NCBI GenBank assembly: GCA_023512835.1
Contig: CM042085.1
Span: forward strand, 30,985,812-31,049,811
Direction of reading: 5' to 3'
DNA from: Taxillus chinensis
Taxonomy: Eukaryota; Streptophyta; Magnoliopsida; Santalales; Loranthaceae
DNA: 64,000 nucleotides
Part shown: positions 36,620 through 48,428 of the stretch, in pieces
Position numbering within the stretch: the first letter of the stretch is position 1
Layout: each line of letters begins with the position of its first letter
The notes under the pieces: generated by a model
Seen by the model: the letters and a program-made list of their open reading frames with translations, nothing else
What the model was told of the DNA's origin: nothing
Databases searched by the model: none
Made by a program: the position numbers and the translations under genes

Positions 36620-37639
36620 GGTTCAAGGTAGAAAAGCGGTGTTGTTACCGTGGGTGGTGGTGGTGGTGGAGGATATACATTTAAGAGGGTGGGGATTTTA
36701 TTGGTGGGGATGAGAGCTTTTTAGGAGTAATGGGCTCCGGCGTTGTTTCATGCTTCATGATGATTGCTGTTTGGCGTGAGTGCTAAAGAGGGTGTGTGTG
36801 TGTCCGCGCGTGAGGAAGAGAGAGATTTAAACCTGAGGAACCGAAATTCCCTATCTATTTGTTTTGTCTCTTTTCTGCAATGCGAGCATTTGCAGGGGAT
36901 TTGTGGTACTAACCTCTCTCTCCTCCTTTCCTTTTTGTCTTGCATTCGGATGTCCCATCTCTAATATTTTGGTACACTTGTAAAGTACTTTATTATAATC
37001 TTTAACTCTCCAGTAATAATTTAAGCTTGTGCGGCGTTGGTTGAATCGGCGGCCCAACCGTCGCCATTTCTCTAAAATCTCTTTCGATTAGTACAAGGGT
37101 TTTTTTCTTCTTCTACAAAGTCATTGTTAAATTCTCATTCTCAGAATGTACATTATATCACTTTTTATAATTTATTTTCTAAAATTTTATATACTTTATT
37201 TCTTATTTCTAGCTTTACTATTTAAAAAATTATTTTAAAATTTTCATATACTGCTTTTTTTCTCTATTCCATTCACTATAATCACTTTAAATTAATTATT
37301 TAATAACACAGACATACTTTTGTATCATGTATTTGATGTATATAATATTATTGAATTATTATGCAAATTCTCCCAAACACTTCAAAGTGCAAGCCATCTA
37401 AATCAATGGAATCAACTACTTAATAAAATGGTCTATAATTATTTTTCATGATTTTTTTAAAACTCTGTTTGTAGTAAAAGTTAATATGTTGTTACACGGT
37501 GCTCATTTAAATTGTAATGTCTTGGAAAATCAAATGAATGATTTGAAGGTGTTATGAAAATGGGTGACTTGAAGAATAACTTTTATTTATTAGTTCTCAT
37601 GTTAATGTATGTGGCATATCTTTGTTGTTTTCGTATGCT
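36620..37639. other. Upstream region of the receptor kinase, then AT-rich spacer
   Basis: On the minus strand the 50 bases before the ATG are C/A-rich (ccaccaccacc), consistent with a 5' leader. CTTAAATGTATATCC at about 36669-36683 is a weak TATA candidate rather close to the ATG. A further AT-rich stretch follows from 37090. No other gene is seen. Confidence 0.4.
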
Positions 37640-38115
37640 TTCAACAAGTTGAGAATTTTCTTGAGGTTGCAACAATCTCCACCCAAATCAATGTAAAATG
37701 TTTTTTCGTCATCACAGAAAGCTTTGGTCATCAGTGAACTTATGAGGCATTCTGATGTTGATGCTTCTTGTATTAGTGAAATAATCAGAATAACAACTCC
37801 AGAAACTCCCCGTGATGATAAACAAATGAAGGTAGCAAGAATTTCTTAGTTTTCTTAGTAAATTTTGTTTTTGTTATGCGTTGCTTGCCTTCTACTGATT
37901 TCTCATTGAGCTGTTGTTTGTTTTGTTTCCTATTACTATAAGAAACTCTCCAGTTAATTGTATCATCATTTGAAGAATTATTTGACCTGTCCAGCATATC
38001 ATATAATAAGAGGACTTTGATCCTCGAGACTGTTATAAAAGTTAGATCTTGTATGATTATGTTGGATCTTGAATGTGATAAATTCATTATTGAGATGTTT
38101 CAACATTTTTTTAAT
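37640..38115 (+). pseudogene. Fragment of a PDS5-type cohesin cofactor gene
   Basis: Two exon-like pieces match PDS5, the sister-chromatid cohesion regulator. The first (about 37640-37831) carries ELMRHSDVD and CISEIIRITTPETP. The second (about 37943-38104) carries LQLIVSSFEELFDLSS, ILETVIKVRSC and MLDLECDKFIIEMFQHF. An intron with GT..AG-like ends lies between them, so this is a genomic rather than an mRNA-derived copy. A stop in the first exon, a frame slip at the second acceptor, and the absence of all other exons show it is a captured fragment. It lies in the same interval as the ATP-synthase fragment. Confidence 0.82.
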
Positions 38116-38557
38116 TCAATAAGGCAAGTAATTTTTTTTTTTTGTATTGTCATTTGTACATGTGTTCTTTCAAGTTGCTTGTATTATCTAAGTGGCACCA
38201 TTTTGCTTGTATTCACAATCCTTTTATGTTTCTTTGCTATCTAATACATTAAAAATCCTCTAATTCGATTTTCTATTAAATGTCGATTTGCATCAATGCT
38301 AAGTGAGCTGAAAGATAAACAACATGAACTTATTAAACAAAAAAATTCAAATAGTATGTTGCTTATTGAAGTTTCATAGAACTGTAAACCATTAGATTTG
38401 TTTAAGAATACCTTAAATCATGCTCTGTTGCTGCTCACTTCTATTGCAAGGGCTATTTTGTCTTTGATATCTTTCTTGTAATTATCTTGTATCTTAATTT
38501 TCTTTTTATACTTATGGAAATCTTTATAAATTTATAATATCTTTATTCCTTCATGTT
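38116..38557. other. Sequence between the captured gene fragments
   Basis: AT-rich and probably part intron. At 38296-38345 a short stretch (SELKDKQHELIKQKN) looks exon-like but was not identified. No other feature. Confidence 0.3.
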
Positions 38558-38645
38558 GACAGCAAGTGTGCTCTTGTCTATGGTCAAATGAACGAACCAC
38601 CTGGTGCTCATACTCGTGTTGGCTCACTATGTAGCTTTTGCAAGT
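38558..38645 (+). pseudogene. Exon fragment of mitochondrial ATP synthase beta subunit
   Basis: After an acceptor-like TTGACAG the frame reads [21 protein letters not shown]. This is the invariant [21 protein letters not shown] segment of F1 beta, with Arg-to-His and Ala-to-Thr changes, and then it diverges and stops. Only this exon edge is present. It is nuclear sequence next to an unrelated PDS5 fragment, so capture by a transposon is the best explanation. Confidence 0.85.
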
Positions 38646-39514
38646 AAAGATTTTGTAGGTAACTATAAAGCATTTTTATTGTATTATTTGAGGATTAATG
38701 GATTGTGATTCTTAAGTCTTTGCATTGAATTGTGATTCTTATTTAATTTGTGCATTAAATTGTGAACAAGGCTAAGGAAAAATTGGAAAGAAAGAAATAA
38801 ATAGGCAGGGTCCTTAATAACCGAGAAAGAAATCCAGGGTCTAATAGGGAAAGAGAACTCCTGGGATTGGGTTGTATTTTCCTTGGGTCTATGCATTTTT
38901 TCCCTAGGTTGGGTCTGCCTTTCTTATTTTCCGTCTGTTGACCCCGGCTCTGCCTTTGTTTCTTGCTAAGTAGGGAGTAGAGTTATTTATATCTAAGAAA
39001 GAAAGGAAGGGTTTTCTTTCTTTTAATGGATTTTGATTCTTAAGTCTGCATTCAATCGTGCATTGAATTGTGATTTTTTCTTAGTCTATACATTAAATTT
39101 ATATCCGAGAAAGAAAGCTAAAGGTAGGGTTTTTATTTTGATTCTTTATGCATGTCAATTTTTATATTCACTCTTAGAAACTAAGAGCATAAGTGAGGGC
39201 AAAACCTATCTAACTTAACTTAAGGAAATGGGCTGGGTGCTTCACACTTTGTTAGGGAAAATAGTTTCTTTATAGAATTTGCGTTAATATATTCTTTAAG
39301 TCATTGAAAATTCTATAAACCAAATTAATGATATAAATATATAATAATAATGATATACTAATTGTTGTTTTTTTTCCTTGCAGAATGATGGGATGCTTGC
39401 AATTTATTCTAGGATGGAATGAAGGCGACATTATTAGGAGTTTTATTTTTAGACATTTAGTATTTATATTATGGTTTGTAAGATAGCGATGTTGTAAAAT
39501 ATTTTAGACATGTT
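38646..39514. other. Remainder of the CACTA-like region, left of the LTR insertions
   Basis: AT-rich. TTTTTTTTCCTTGCAG at 39368-39383 resembles a splice acceptor followed by a short exon-like stretch (NDGMLAIYSRME). The text from 39420 (gttttatttttagacattt...) continues across the LTR insertions at 43717-43887, giving one pre-insertion sequence. Confidence 0.35.
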
Positions 39515-41789
39515 TGTTACGCCCTGGATTTCCAACCCACAGAAACAAGTTAGTGAATTCTCATGCCCTAACACACGAATACAAAAATCTCATTTTGATC
39601 CACAGTACAAACATATACATATATGTTCTTTCCCCCACGGGGTTACAATCATAGTTTTTACAAATCCAACAAAACAAACAAATACACACACGGTCTTCAC
39701 CTCTGGTGAACCTCCTAACTCCTGTAAGCACCTGAAACAAATAAAGACAAACACAACAAGAGGGGTGGGCAACCACAGCTCAGTAGGGATCATGTCTCCC
39801 CAACCCATCCTAACTCATAAACTAATGTAGGCATGTGCACGTGTAATGTTACATATACCTCACCAACTCAATCATGTACGTACATACATTAAAATACAAA
39901 GAAAGCCTCCCAGGTAATACCAAACATTGCCCCCCAGGCTCGGTATTGCCTCTTAGGCATAGTATGGTCTCTCAGGCCCTCAACAGTAGTCTTCTAGGCT
40001 TATCAAGGTCCTCACAGGCCCACATAACTACTAGGGTTCACAACACTCCCTCTGTAATAAAGGCCGGTCTTCAGAAATCTATCCTCATGTCTTGACCAAG
40101 AGAGGGGATTTTTGTAGAAGTTTCTTGAAATAAAAATTCCCGCATCGGTTTCTCATATCATAACTAAGATAACTAGATTTTTGGGATTTTTTTGAGAAAC
40201 TACTATGAAAAACTTTTTTTTCCAAGTAGTCACTACTATGAAAAACTTTTTTTTTTTTTGAGATTCAGTGCTAATTTGCATTTTTCACATTATGAAGGAA
40301 TGAGAATTTGATTTTCTACTATTTTTCTTTTAATCCGAAAGGGGGGTATTTCGTTATTTATATTGTAACTTAAATATAATACTTAAATGTGAAGAGGCAT
40401 AATGGTTCACAATGTAAATGGTCCTGTTATACCTTAGAACTGCTAACCTAAAGCTGCAAAACTGTTGATCCGGAGACTCAAAGATTCGAAGATTTGTCTC
40501 GAAGACTTGAAGACTCGAAGGTTTAACTCAAAGGTGTCACGCCCCCGAATTCCAGGGAACCCGGAACCGGGTGCATGACTTCCCCTTGCCCGCACCCGAT
40601 AGGTCAAGGGGTTGGTGACTAGCACCAATGGAGACTACACCGCGGGTGCTGTCTCAAATATGCAACCCTGTACAGTCATACATCAAGGGTAATTCTGTAC
40701 TTTCCCATATATCATCATGCATACAATGAGTCAAACAGTCATATAAACATCACATCATACAGTATGCAATTACAATTGTCCACGGACCCATGTCCGGGAT
40801 ACAACACACAATAAAATATAGAATACAGTACCGTATCATACATCAGAGTAGTGGGCGTCCTCCTGGAAGAAAGTCCTCCACTAGTCTCGGGTCACACTTG
40901 AAAAGCGTAAACAACAAGTTGGGGTGAGCGACAAGCTCAGTAGGTGACCCCAAAACTCCACATCATGCAACACATATAAGTCTATACTATATGCTCAGTG
41001 TACTCGTGCACCATGTAGTGTGCACAATCATCAGGACTCAGCCTGTAAACAAACATCAGGACTCAGCCTGCCCATACAGGACAACTTGTCCACGATCCTC
41101 CATGGGATCCCAGCTCAGGGCACTCAGCCCTAGCTCCACGAGCTCAACGGCTCAACTCAGGCCTTAGCCTGTCCACAGCGCAATATGCCCGGCCACAGTT
41201 GCCACACAGGCTTGCCATCGGTGCATATGCCGCCACATCAACCACATAGCACCATCGGTGCATCACGGTGAGAACCCAAACAAGTCACGGAGCCATGCCC
41301 CAATACCTCAAACCAACATACTAACATTAGTATGACATGTCATTCTTAACATTTCCTTTAGAACTGTAGCCAGTCTTCACAAGTAAATCCTCAATCCTTA
41401 ATTTATGAAGGAAGTACCCATAGCAGCTATTTTCTTGAAATCAAAAGTCCCGACATTGGGTTCCCATATCATAAATAAGATAATCTGATTTTTGGGGATT
41501 TTTCTGAGATGTCTAACCCCACTTTCCAAAAATTCACCACTACGAACTTTTGGGTTTTTCCGAGATTTTACACTAAAACCCAATTTTCACATTTTGAAAT
41601 AGTGGGAATTAATTTTTCTAGTATTTTTCTTTGAATCCAAAAGGGGGGGTATTTCGTTATTTACATTATAACTTAAGTATAAATCCTTAAATGTGTAGAT
41701 GGGTATAGGTTGCAATGTAAATAGGTCCAGTCCAGTGCTGTACAGTGTCCAGTTACACTGCAGGAGCTGCGACTCGTAGCTGCGGAATG

Positions 41790-41990
41790 CGGAGCTGCAG
41801 CGCGCCTCGAAGACTCGAAGCGAGGCTACGACCTTCGACCTACGAGGCTACGAACTTCGACCCTTCGACTACGAACTACGGGTCTACGAACTTCGAACTA
41901 CGAGGCTACGAACTACGGACCTTCGACCTATGAACTACGGGTTTATGAACTACGACCCTGGATCTTCGACCCTTTGACCCAAAACTTCGG
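41790..41990. repeat. Array of TACGA and CTTCGACC words
   Basis: Closely spaced imperfect words (cttcgaccc, gaggctacgaac, gaactacg) fill about 200 bp. The same vocabulary occurs at 42905-42965 in the outer LTR and, in related form, at 57880-58815. No fixed period. Confidence 0.75.
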
Positions 41991-42558
41991 ATTTTCGTCA
42001 GTTCGACCCAGTAACGCGCCCAGGGTACTGTTCATCGTCGTTTTTGCCTGTTCTTCATATGGAATCAACCCAGCAATCCCCAGACACGCACAAACACGCA
42101 TTCTACGCAACAGACTGCGATATTTACCTTAAAATGCGTCCAGAACGCCTCTAAATCGCGCAGAAACAACAGAAACACGTCTAAAATTCCAGATTTCCAG
42201 AATTTCATGGTTGACTTATCAACCCTCATGAAAAACACAATTAATCAACCCCAAAATCACAGAAACATATATCCACAATGATATAAAATAGCTCTTAACC
42301 ACCGATCTTATGCTAAACTATTAAATCTAACCCAAAATTGGTTTTCCCCAAATTCTAGGGTTCATGCTCAATTTCATAAATCATAATAAATTCGTGCAAA
42401 TCCAAAACAAGAGAGAGATAAGAAGTTCAAGGACACCTACTTGAAGTGAATCTTTGAGCTCCACGAACCCAAATCGCCCCAAATCGCCAAAGCCTCCAAG
42501 CTCTCTCTCTCAACGCACAAACGTGAAACGTAAAGTGAAAGCTTCTTTTTTTTTTTGC

Positions 42559-42566
42559 TATTTATA
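42559..42566 (-). promoter_or_regulatory. LTR TATA box
   Basis: TATAAATA on the minus strand in the nested solo LTR. The outer LTR has the same word at 43535-43542. Confidence 0.55.
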
Positions 42567-43892
42567 TTTCTGCCAGTCAACTGACCTAGCCAACCATTGA
42601 CCCAGTCAATAATTGACCTCCAAGGTCCCGAACTCCAAATTGAGTCAAACTACAGTCAAAACGCTTGAAATGACGAGCACAATACTAGACTGATATTATT
42701 ACACCCAAATGACCGCCCAAACGCAAAGTCAACCAATAAACCCCGAAAAGTCAACAATCGGGTCAAACGGGACCCTGACTCGAAATCGGGCCCAAGTAAA
42801 GTCAAAATGCTCACATCGACTACACTATCGTCTAGATAGTTACATTCCCATAGAATGACTATCTCTCAAAACTACCCAAATACGAGTCTTTACAAAAGGT
42901 GTGACCTTCAACCTTCGACTTTTGACCCTTCGACCCTTTAACCATTCAACCCTTCGACCTTCCTAATTCACTTAGGTTGCTGTTCATCATCATTTTTGGC
43001 TTGTTCTTCGTTTAGAATCAACCCAGTGACCTTTAGATGCTCAACAAACGATGATATATACCTCAAAACGCATCCTAAACGCTTCTAAATCGCACGGTAA
43101 TAACAAAAATATACATATATTTCATTTCAGATTATAGCTATCTAGATCTAAATCTAGATTTTCATGGTTGACTTCTCAATCCTCATGCAATATACGGTTA
43201 TAAAACCTCCAAATCATAGAAACACATACCACAACAATATATATTAGATCATAACTATAGATCTTATGTTAAACCACTAAATCTAACCCAAAATTGGATT
43301 TTTCCAAAACCAGGGTTCATACTCGATTTCATAATTCATAGCAAAATTCGTGCAGATCAAGAACAAAATTGAGACAAGAAGTACATGAACACCTACCTGG
43401 AGTGATTCTTTGAGTTCCACGAATTCAAATCGCCCCAAATCACCAAGGCTTCAAGCTTTCAAGCTCTCCAAACTCTTTCTCTCAAACACACCCAACATGA
43501 TAGTGTAAAGTGGAAGCTCTCTTTATGTTCCTCCTATTTATATTTACTGATAATTTTTTAATTAATAATCACCTAAAATTATACAACTAGCCTTCCAAGG
43601 TCCTGAATTTTAAATTGGACTCAACTACAGCCAAAACGCTCATATCACCGAGAATGATACCAAAATGAGATCTTCCTTATCAATTAAAGACTATCTCTTA
43701 AATCAACCCAAACACAGGTCATTAAAATGTTGGATATTTTAGATTGTAACACTTCAGGATACTATTTCTCAATGTGAGCAAATGTTAATAAAATTTTGGA
43801 TAGTTTGGTTTTTTTGAGTATTGGATGTTTTTGTAATGTATAAGTATTTGTAAAATTATAATCAATAATTATAAGCATTTGAGAAGACTTAC

Positions 43893-45259
43893 TGTTGGAT
43901 CAAACCCAGAATTTGGATGATGCTGATAAAACCCTATGTAATTTGGTTTGAGATCTTCAATGTAATTTCTAATATGTTGCAAAAAATAAGTGTTAATCTG
44001 GATTTTCACTCATGAGAACAAAGTTAAGGACAAGATACATAATCCTGATCCGGACCAACGTGAGTGTCGTCAATCAACTTGGTAAATAACCAAGTCATTA
44101 CAAGATACGGAGTAAGGATTATTAGCACAGACTAATCACTTAAGGATATGGACTAAGGAATCTGAGTCTATCACCTAAATGGACTTATAATCCTAGTCTA
44201 CAACTAGTGCGGAGTAAGAGAAAAATTACGGAATAAAGAGCCAAGTCTTTCACTCACGCGGACTAAGGATAAGAAGACACGGAGTAAGGAATTTGAGTCT
44301 TTTATTCACGCGGAGTAAGAAAGGACTTGTGCGGAATAAAGACCCGAGTCTTTTATTCGTATGGAGTAAGGAAAAGAGAAGCGGAGTAAGATATCCGAAC
44401 CTTTACTCAAGCGGAGTAAGGAAACACTGACACGGAGTAAGCCATCCAAATCTTTACTCAAGCGGAGTAAGGAAACATTGACATAGAATAAGCCTTCTGA
44501 ATCTTTCGTTCACACGGAGTAAGGAAGCGCTGACACGGAATAAGGATTCAAGTACCAAACTGACACAGAGTAAGCAACCACTGACACATAGTAAGGATTC
44601 GAGCTTCATTAACATAGAGTAAGGAACCTTACAACGGACTAAGATGACACTGCTCCTACTAATTAGCTTCACATTTAAAGTCATCAGTTTGTTGTGTCTC
44701 GATGTAAGAACGATTCATTGAACATTTATCATCTTATACGTGGATCACTCGGATGTGTGGACAAAACCTTTAATGCAGTTGGAATCATGTAAAGCAGTTC
44801 AATACGCTTATACTTCCAACATCTTGAGCTCCACATCCGCAACAGTTATAGCAGATGTATTTTTCGAGAAGTTTTCAATGCTACACACTGCTCGAAAAAT
44901 CCTGTTCTAAGAATGTTTCCTAGGGATGTCTATATATAGTCTTGTATATTTTCAGGAGTATGCGTACATGTGAAAGAGCTTAGAAAATTTTATTTTGGCT
45001 AGTGTGTGTATTACTGTAAAACAGAGTGCTATTGTAAACAGAAGAGAGATATACTTTCAATAGATTCAAAAGCTTGTGCTTAGCTTCAATCTGCTACAAT
45101 TTGTTATAATTATCTTGTGATAATAATACAAATTACTTCCACTATCTAGTTGTTTTCCGCATTGATTTTATCTTTAACCAGATTAAGTGTTACGCCAAAA
45201 GAGTGAAAAGAGTTTTTCAAAAACCTATTCACCCCCCTCTAGGCTTCCCAGGACCAATA
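43893..45259 (+). mobile_element. Solo LTR, probably Ty1/copia, TSD CTTAC/CTTAT
   Basis: This 1,367-bp LTR starts TGTTGGATCAAA and ends GGACCAATA (CA decayed to TA). It is flanked by CTTAC at 43888-43892 and CTTAT at 45260-45264, one mismatch. It aligns with the solo LTR at 27076, including the word array, the TATA box (44931-44938) and the acccccctctaggctt end. Confidence 0.85.
44105..44650 (+). repeat. CGGAGTAAG word array, second copy
   Basis: Nine exact CGGAGTAAG words plus variants in one direction, upstream of the LTR TATA box, as at 27281. Order and spacing differ partly from the sister LTR, so the array has been reshuffled since the two LTRs diverged. Confidence 0.87.
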
Positions 45260-45281
45260 CTTATCATATTTCTGTGTTATC

Positions 45282-45471
45282 TACCATAAGCCTTTTTGGT
45301 GTGTTAGGTCTGCTTGGCTTATGGTATGTCTATCACTTTTTGTAAGACAACAATTGTCATATTGTATGATTTATCGTATCATAAAATTGTAACACACAAA
45401 AAAGTGTTACCGAAAGGTGGGGGACATTCCATAAGCCAAGTAGACTTAACACCCCAGAAAGTCTTATGGTA
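45282..45471. repeat. Fold-back of CCATAAG words (CACTA-like subterminal region)
   Basis: The left arm (taccataagcctttttggtg, then ttggcttatgg) pairs with the inverted right arm (ataagccaagtagac ... gtcttatggta) over at least 48 bp, and more loosely to the centre. Four or more CCATAAG/CTTATGG words lie within 200 bp of the TTTCTTGTAGTA end at 45522. That is the arrangement of CACTA subterminal repeats. TA bases at both ends could alternatively mark a small TA-duplicating MITE. Confidence 0.65.
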
Positions 45472-45510
45472 TCCTATGGTAATACATTTTATGTCTTACG
45501 AAAGGTCTAA

Positions 45511-45522
45511 TTTCTTGTAGTA
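45511..45522. mobile_element. Probable right terminus of a CACTA-like element
   Basis: TTTCTTGTAGTA is the inverse of the widespread plant CACTA end (CACTACAAGAAA), with the last base changed. The left terminus was not found, so the element is probably incomplete or its left end is decayed. The pre-insertion sequence 39420-39514 plus 43717-43887 plus 45265-45522 leads into it. Confidence 0.5.
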
Positions 45523-45962
45523 TGTGCAATTCGATACGTGTATGTAGCAATGTACGCGTTGCATGTCACGGACAATTCTCATTAGAGCATTTGTTACTCA
45601 ACCTCATGACCATAAGCTTTTATTCTATTTTTCTAGAAAAAGGATGATTTTCTATTTTGTTTTTGTTTTATCTAGGGAGACAAGAGGATCTGATAACTAT
45701 TTTTTAAAACATCAGAAGGTGAGGGATCCTTACAAACATGAGTTTAAACCATATAAAATATAAAGAACTTGGAAGGCATAGAAGTCATTAGTAAGCTCTC
45801 CTTTTTAGTGATTCTTTTTTCATGAGATCATCTTGTAAAGATTATTAAAAAAAAGAATACAAACTTTGCTTCTTCATTGAATTCCAATATGCTTCTCCAA
45901 GCCCTCTAATGTCGAAAGTTTTAGATGAAAGGAAACTTGGGTAGCTTCTTTTTCGAGTAAGA

Positions 45963-45998
<36 letters not shown>

Positions 45999-48428
45999 TG
46001 AGCAAGAACTTTTTTATGTTTTCTTCTTTTAAGAAATCTCTCTTATTGAGTAAGAACTCTCTTTGAGCAAGTTTTGTGTGTGTATGTGTGTGTGTGTATA
46101 TGTTTTCTCCCTATAATAGCTTGGGACTCATTATGCTTTGAAAGAGAAAATCAACTACTATTTATAATTGATAGGGGAGGGAACAGTCAATACATGGGAA
46201 AGAGAGGTGCAATTATGCATTAATTATATCGTGTTGGAATTTCCTTGAGTCAACTATGGTGTCTCGATGAGTCAATATTTAATTTGTCGAAGGCTTTCTA
46301 TTTCTAAGTATAGAAAAATAACATCTCGAGGTACTAACAAGAGACAATGATGAAGCATTTAGAGCATTCTACTACCATCTCATTGAATGGTGGTATCATA
46401 AGAGTTGCTGATGAAGGTAGTCATAAAGATTTAGAGCTTATGAGGAGGAATGAGGGCAGTGACGAAGTGTTAGAGATGAACAACACCATTTCCCCTTAAT
46501 AGTGATGTAATAAACAATGTAGATGGTGTGGGCAACATTATTTGTGAGGAAACAAGAAAACAGTGACGAAGCTGTTATTTGTGGACAACATTGTTTCATT
46601 AAATGATAAGAGTTGTTAATGGAGCAGGTAGGTAGCGATGAAGCCTTCAAGCTGTGCGATGACGTATTATTAAATGATAAGGGCTGCTAGTAATGAGGAT
46701 ACCATCATAGTGATGTAAAAAACCTAATGATAATGTCACAAAGCTCATAGAAGGGGCAAAAACCTCATGATGACATAAGAAACCTCATAATGACATCATC
46801 AACCTCATGCAGTGAGTGAAAACCACATGGAGTCTCCAGAAAACATTATGGTGACATCATAAACCTCATAATGATGTTATCAACCTCATATAGCAAGTGA
46901 AAACCTCGTGAAGTCTTCAAAAAGCCTCATAATGGCGTCATAAAGTTCATGGAATGGACGAAAACCTCATAATGGCACAGGAAACCTCATGATAACATCA
47001 CTAATCCTCATGCAACGAGTGAAAACCTCTTACAGTTTTGGAAAAATCTTATGGTGACATCACAAACTTCATGATGATGTCATAAAACTCATAGAATGGA
47101 CAAACACCTCATAGAATCTTTAAAAACCTCATGGTGACATAGGAAACCTCATGATAACATCACTAATCCTCATGCAGTGAGCAAAAAACTCATGGAGTCT
47201 TTGAAAAACCCCACAGTGATGTCATAAACCTCGTAATGAAATCATAAAGCTCATTGAATAGACGAAAACCTCATAGAGTCTTTCAAGTTGATGGCCTGTT
47301 ATCAAGTCAAATTCTTAAGCATTTCAATACTTGTATACATTTACTCTTGTAGTGCTCGACTGGAACTTCACTCGATTCTATGGCATGCTCAAATGCTACA
47401 CTTTCAAGCAATGGCTTTATTTCAAGTATCACTTTTGAGAAAAAGCAAGTATCACATTACTTTATAGTAATGAGGAATGTATCTGTTGCTCTTTTAGGAT
47501 CATATTTCGAACTGAAACATCCATTTTAACTAGCTTTGACCCTTCTTGAGGCCAAGACTCTTATTTGTAATTTCTTCATTTCTACTCTAATTTGACCAAG
47601 GTCAACTGTGTTGGTTTTCAATTTTCATCCTTCATCATTTGGATTGGCTTTAGGGCACTTGTGAGAGGGGGTCATCAAATTTGAACTCCTTTGACTAAGT
47701 GTGGTTGTGGGCTAAACCTAGTCGAAATGAGGTCCAATAGGTGTTATGTCTCTTCTAGTTGTACAATTTAATTAAGAGTTTGTACTTTGGTGTTATTCAG
47801 TTATACACACTTGCGAAAAGCTAATAGAGTTGTAATATGTTAATAATACACTTTGTGTGTTATTTAATTTTATTAGGAGTTATACTTTGGAGTTTGTACT
47901 TTGGTGTTAAGAGTTGTCAGGAGTACTCATAATTAAGGATATATTAGTGTACAAGTATAATATAACCCATATAGCATAAGTGGACATTGTTAGATTTTAA
48001 CAAAGATATGAACTACATATGTAATTAAATACATTTGTAAAATGGCTACATATTTTAATAAGTCTAATTAAAGCGATTTAATTAAGTTTAAAATTTTTGG
48101 ACTTAAATGCATGACTTGAAAGTGTTGAAACTTATGTGTAGGGAGAAGTTTGCAAATTCTAATTTATTGATGAGTTAAATTGAAATTAAGGATAAGTTAA
48201 TTAAAAATTAACTTATATTGTGAGTCAGGTTCTCAGTAAATGTTTTGGTATCTCATTGTCAGAACGTACCCAAAACATGATTTGAAAAATCTATTGTAGA
48301 TCACATTATTAGGTTAATATAATTAAAATTAGATATACTTCCATTTGATTATGTTTTCTCGATAATTTCAACATAACATGAAATATTAGATTTTTTCCAA
48401 CAGCAAGACCCTCTAGGTGTGATCCATA
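45523..48428. other. Intergenic; word array and microsatellite, no gene
   Basis: A CT microsatellite lies at 45967-45997 and a GT tract near 46076-46098. The word array at 46690-47285 is listed separately. At 47730-47890 the phrase gagtttgtactttggtgtta occurs twice. The phrase cctagtcgaaatgaggtcc near 47730 resembles the family-B LTR end near 54285, so part of this stretch may be a decayed LTR. No coding domain seen. Confidence 0.35.
46690..47285. repeat. Array of CCTCATGATGACATC-like words
   Basis: The words AACCTCATAATGACATC, GAAAACCTCAT and CATGGAGTCT recur about every 20-60 bp through nearly 600 bp in one direction, with many single-base changes and an irregular higher-order order. No ORF spans it. 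Composition and style recall the LTR word arrays elsewhere in the window. Confidence 0.8.

Larger units (their letters stand above)
40535..42894 (-). mobile_element. Solo LTR of the Tekay-like family nested in another, TSD AAAGG
   Basis: This 2,360-bp LTR begins TGTCACGCCCCC and ends CGAGTCTTTACA, with AAAGG at 40530-40534 and 42895-42899. The surrounding outer LTR is a diverged relative (compare caacccag.gac with 42060 and 43019). A minus-strand TATA box lies at 42559-42566 and a TTCGACC/TACGA array at 41790-41990. Its intact ends suggest it is younger than its host LTR. Confidence 0.9.
39515..43716 (-). mobile_element. Solo LTR of the Tekay-like family, TSD ATGTT, itself interrupted
   Basis: It starts TGTTACGCCC and ends GGTCATTAAA, a two-base decayed form of the family end GTCTTTACA. 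ATGTT flanks it at 39510-39514 and 43717-43721. Excluding the inner solo LTR and one AAAGG, its net length is 1,837 bp. Near the insertion it carries tcgaagacttgaag and ttcgacccttcgaccc words. A minus-strand TATAAATA lies at 43535-43542. No internal region remains. Confidence 0.87.

Noticed and set aside
34016..36713. Long plus-strand ORFs (up to 288 codons on either strand) opposite or beside the receptor kinase frame
   Set aside because: They are shadow frames of GC-rich coding sequence with no known domains. The kinase frame explains all conserved residues.
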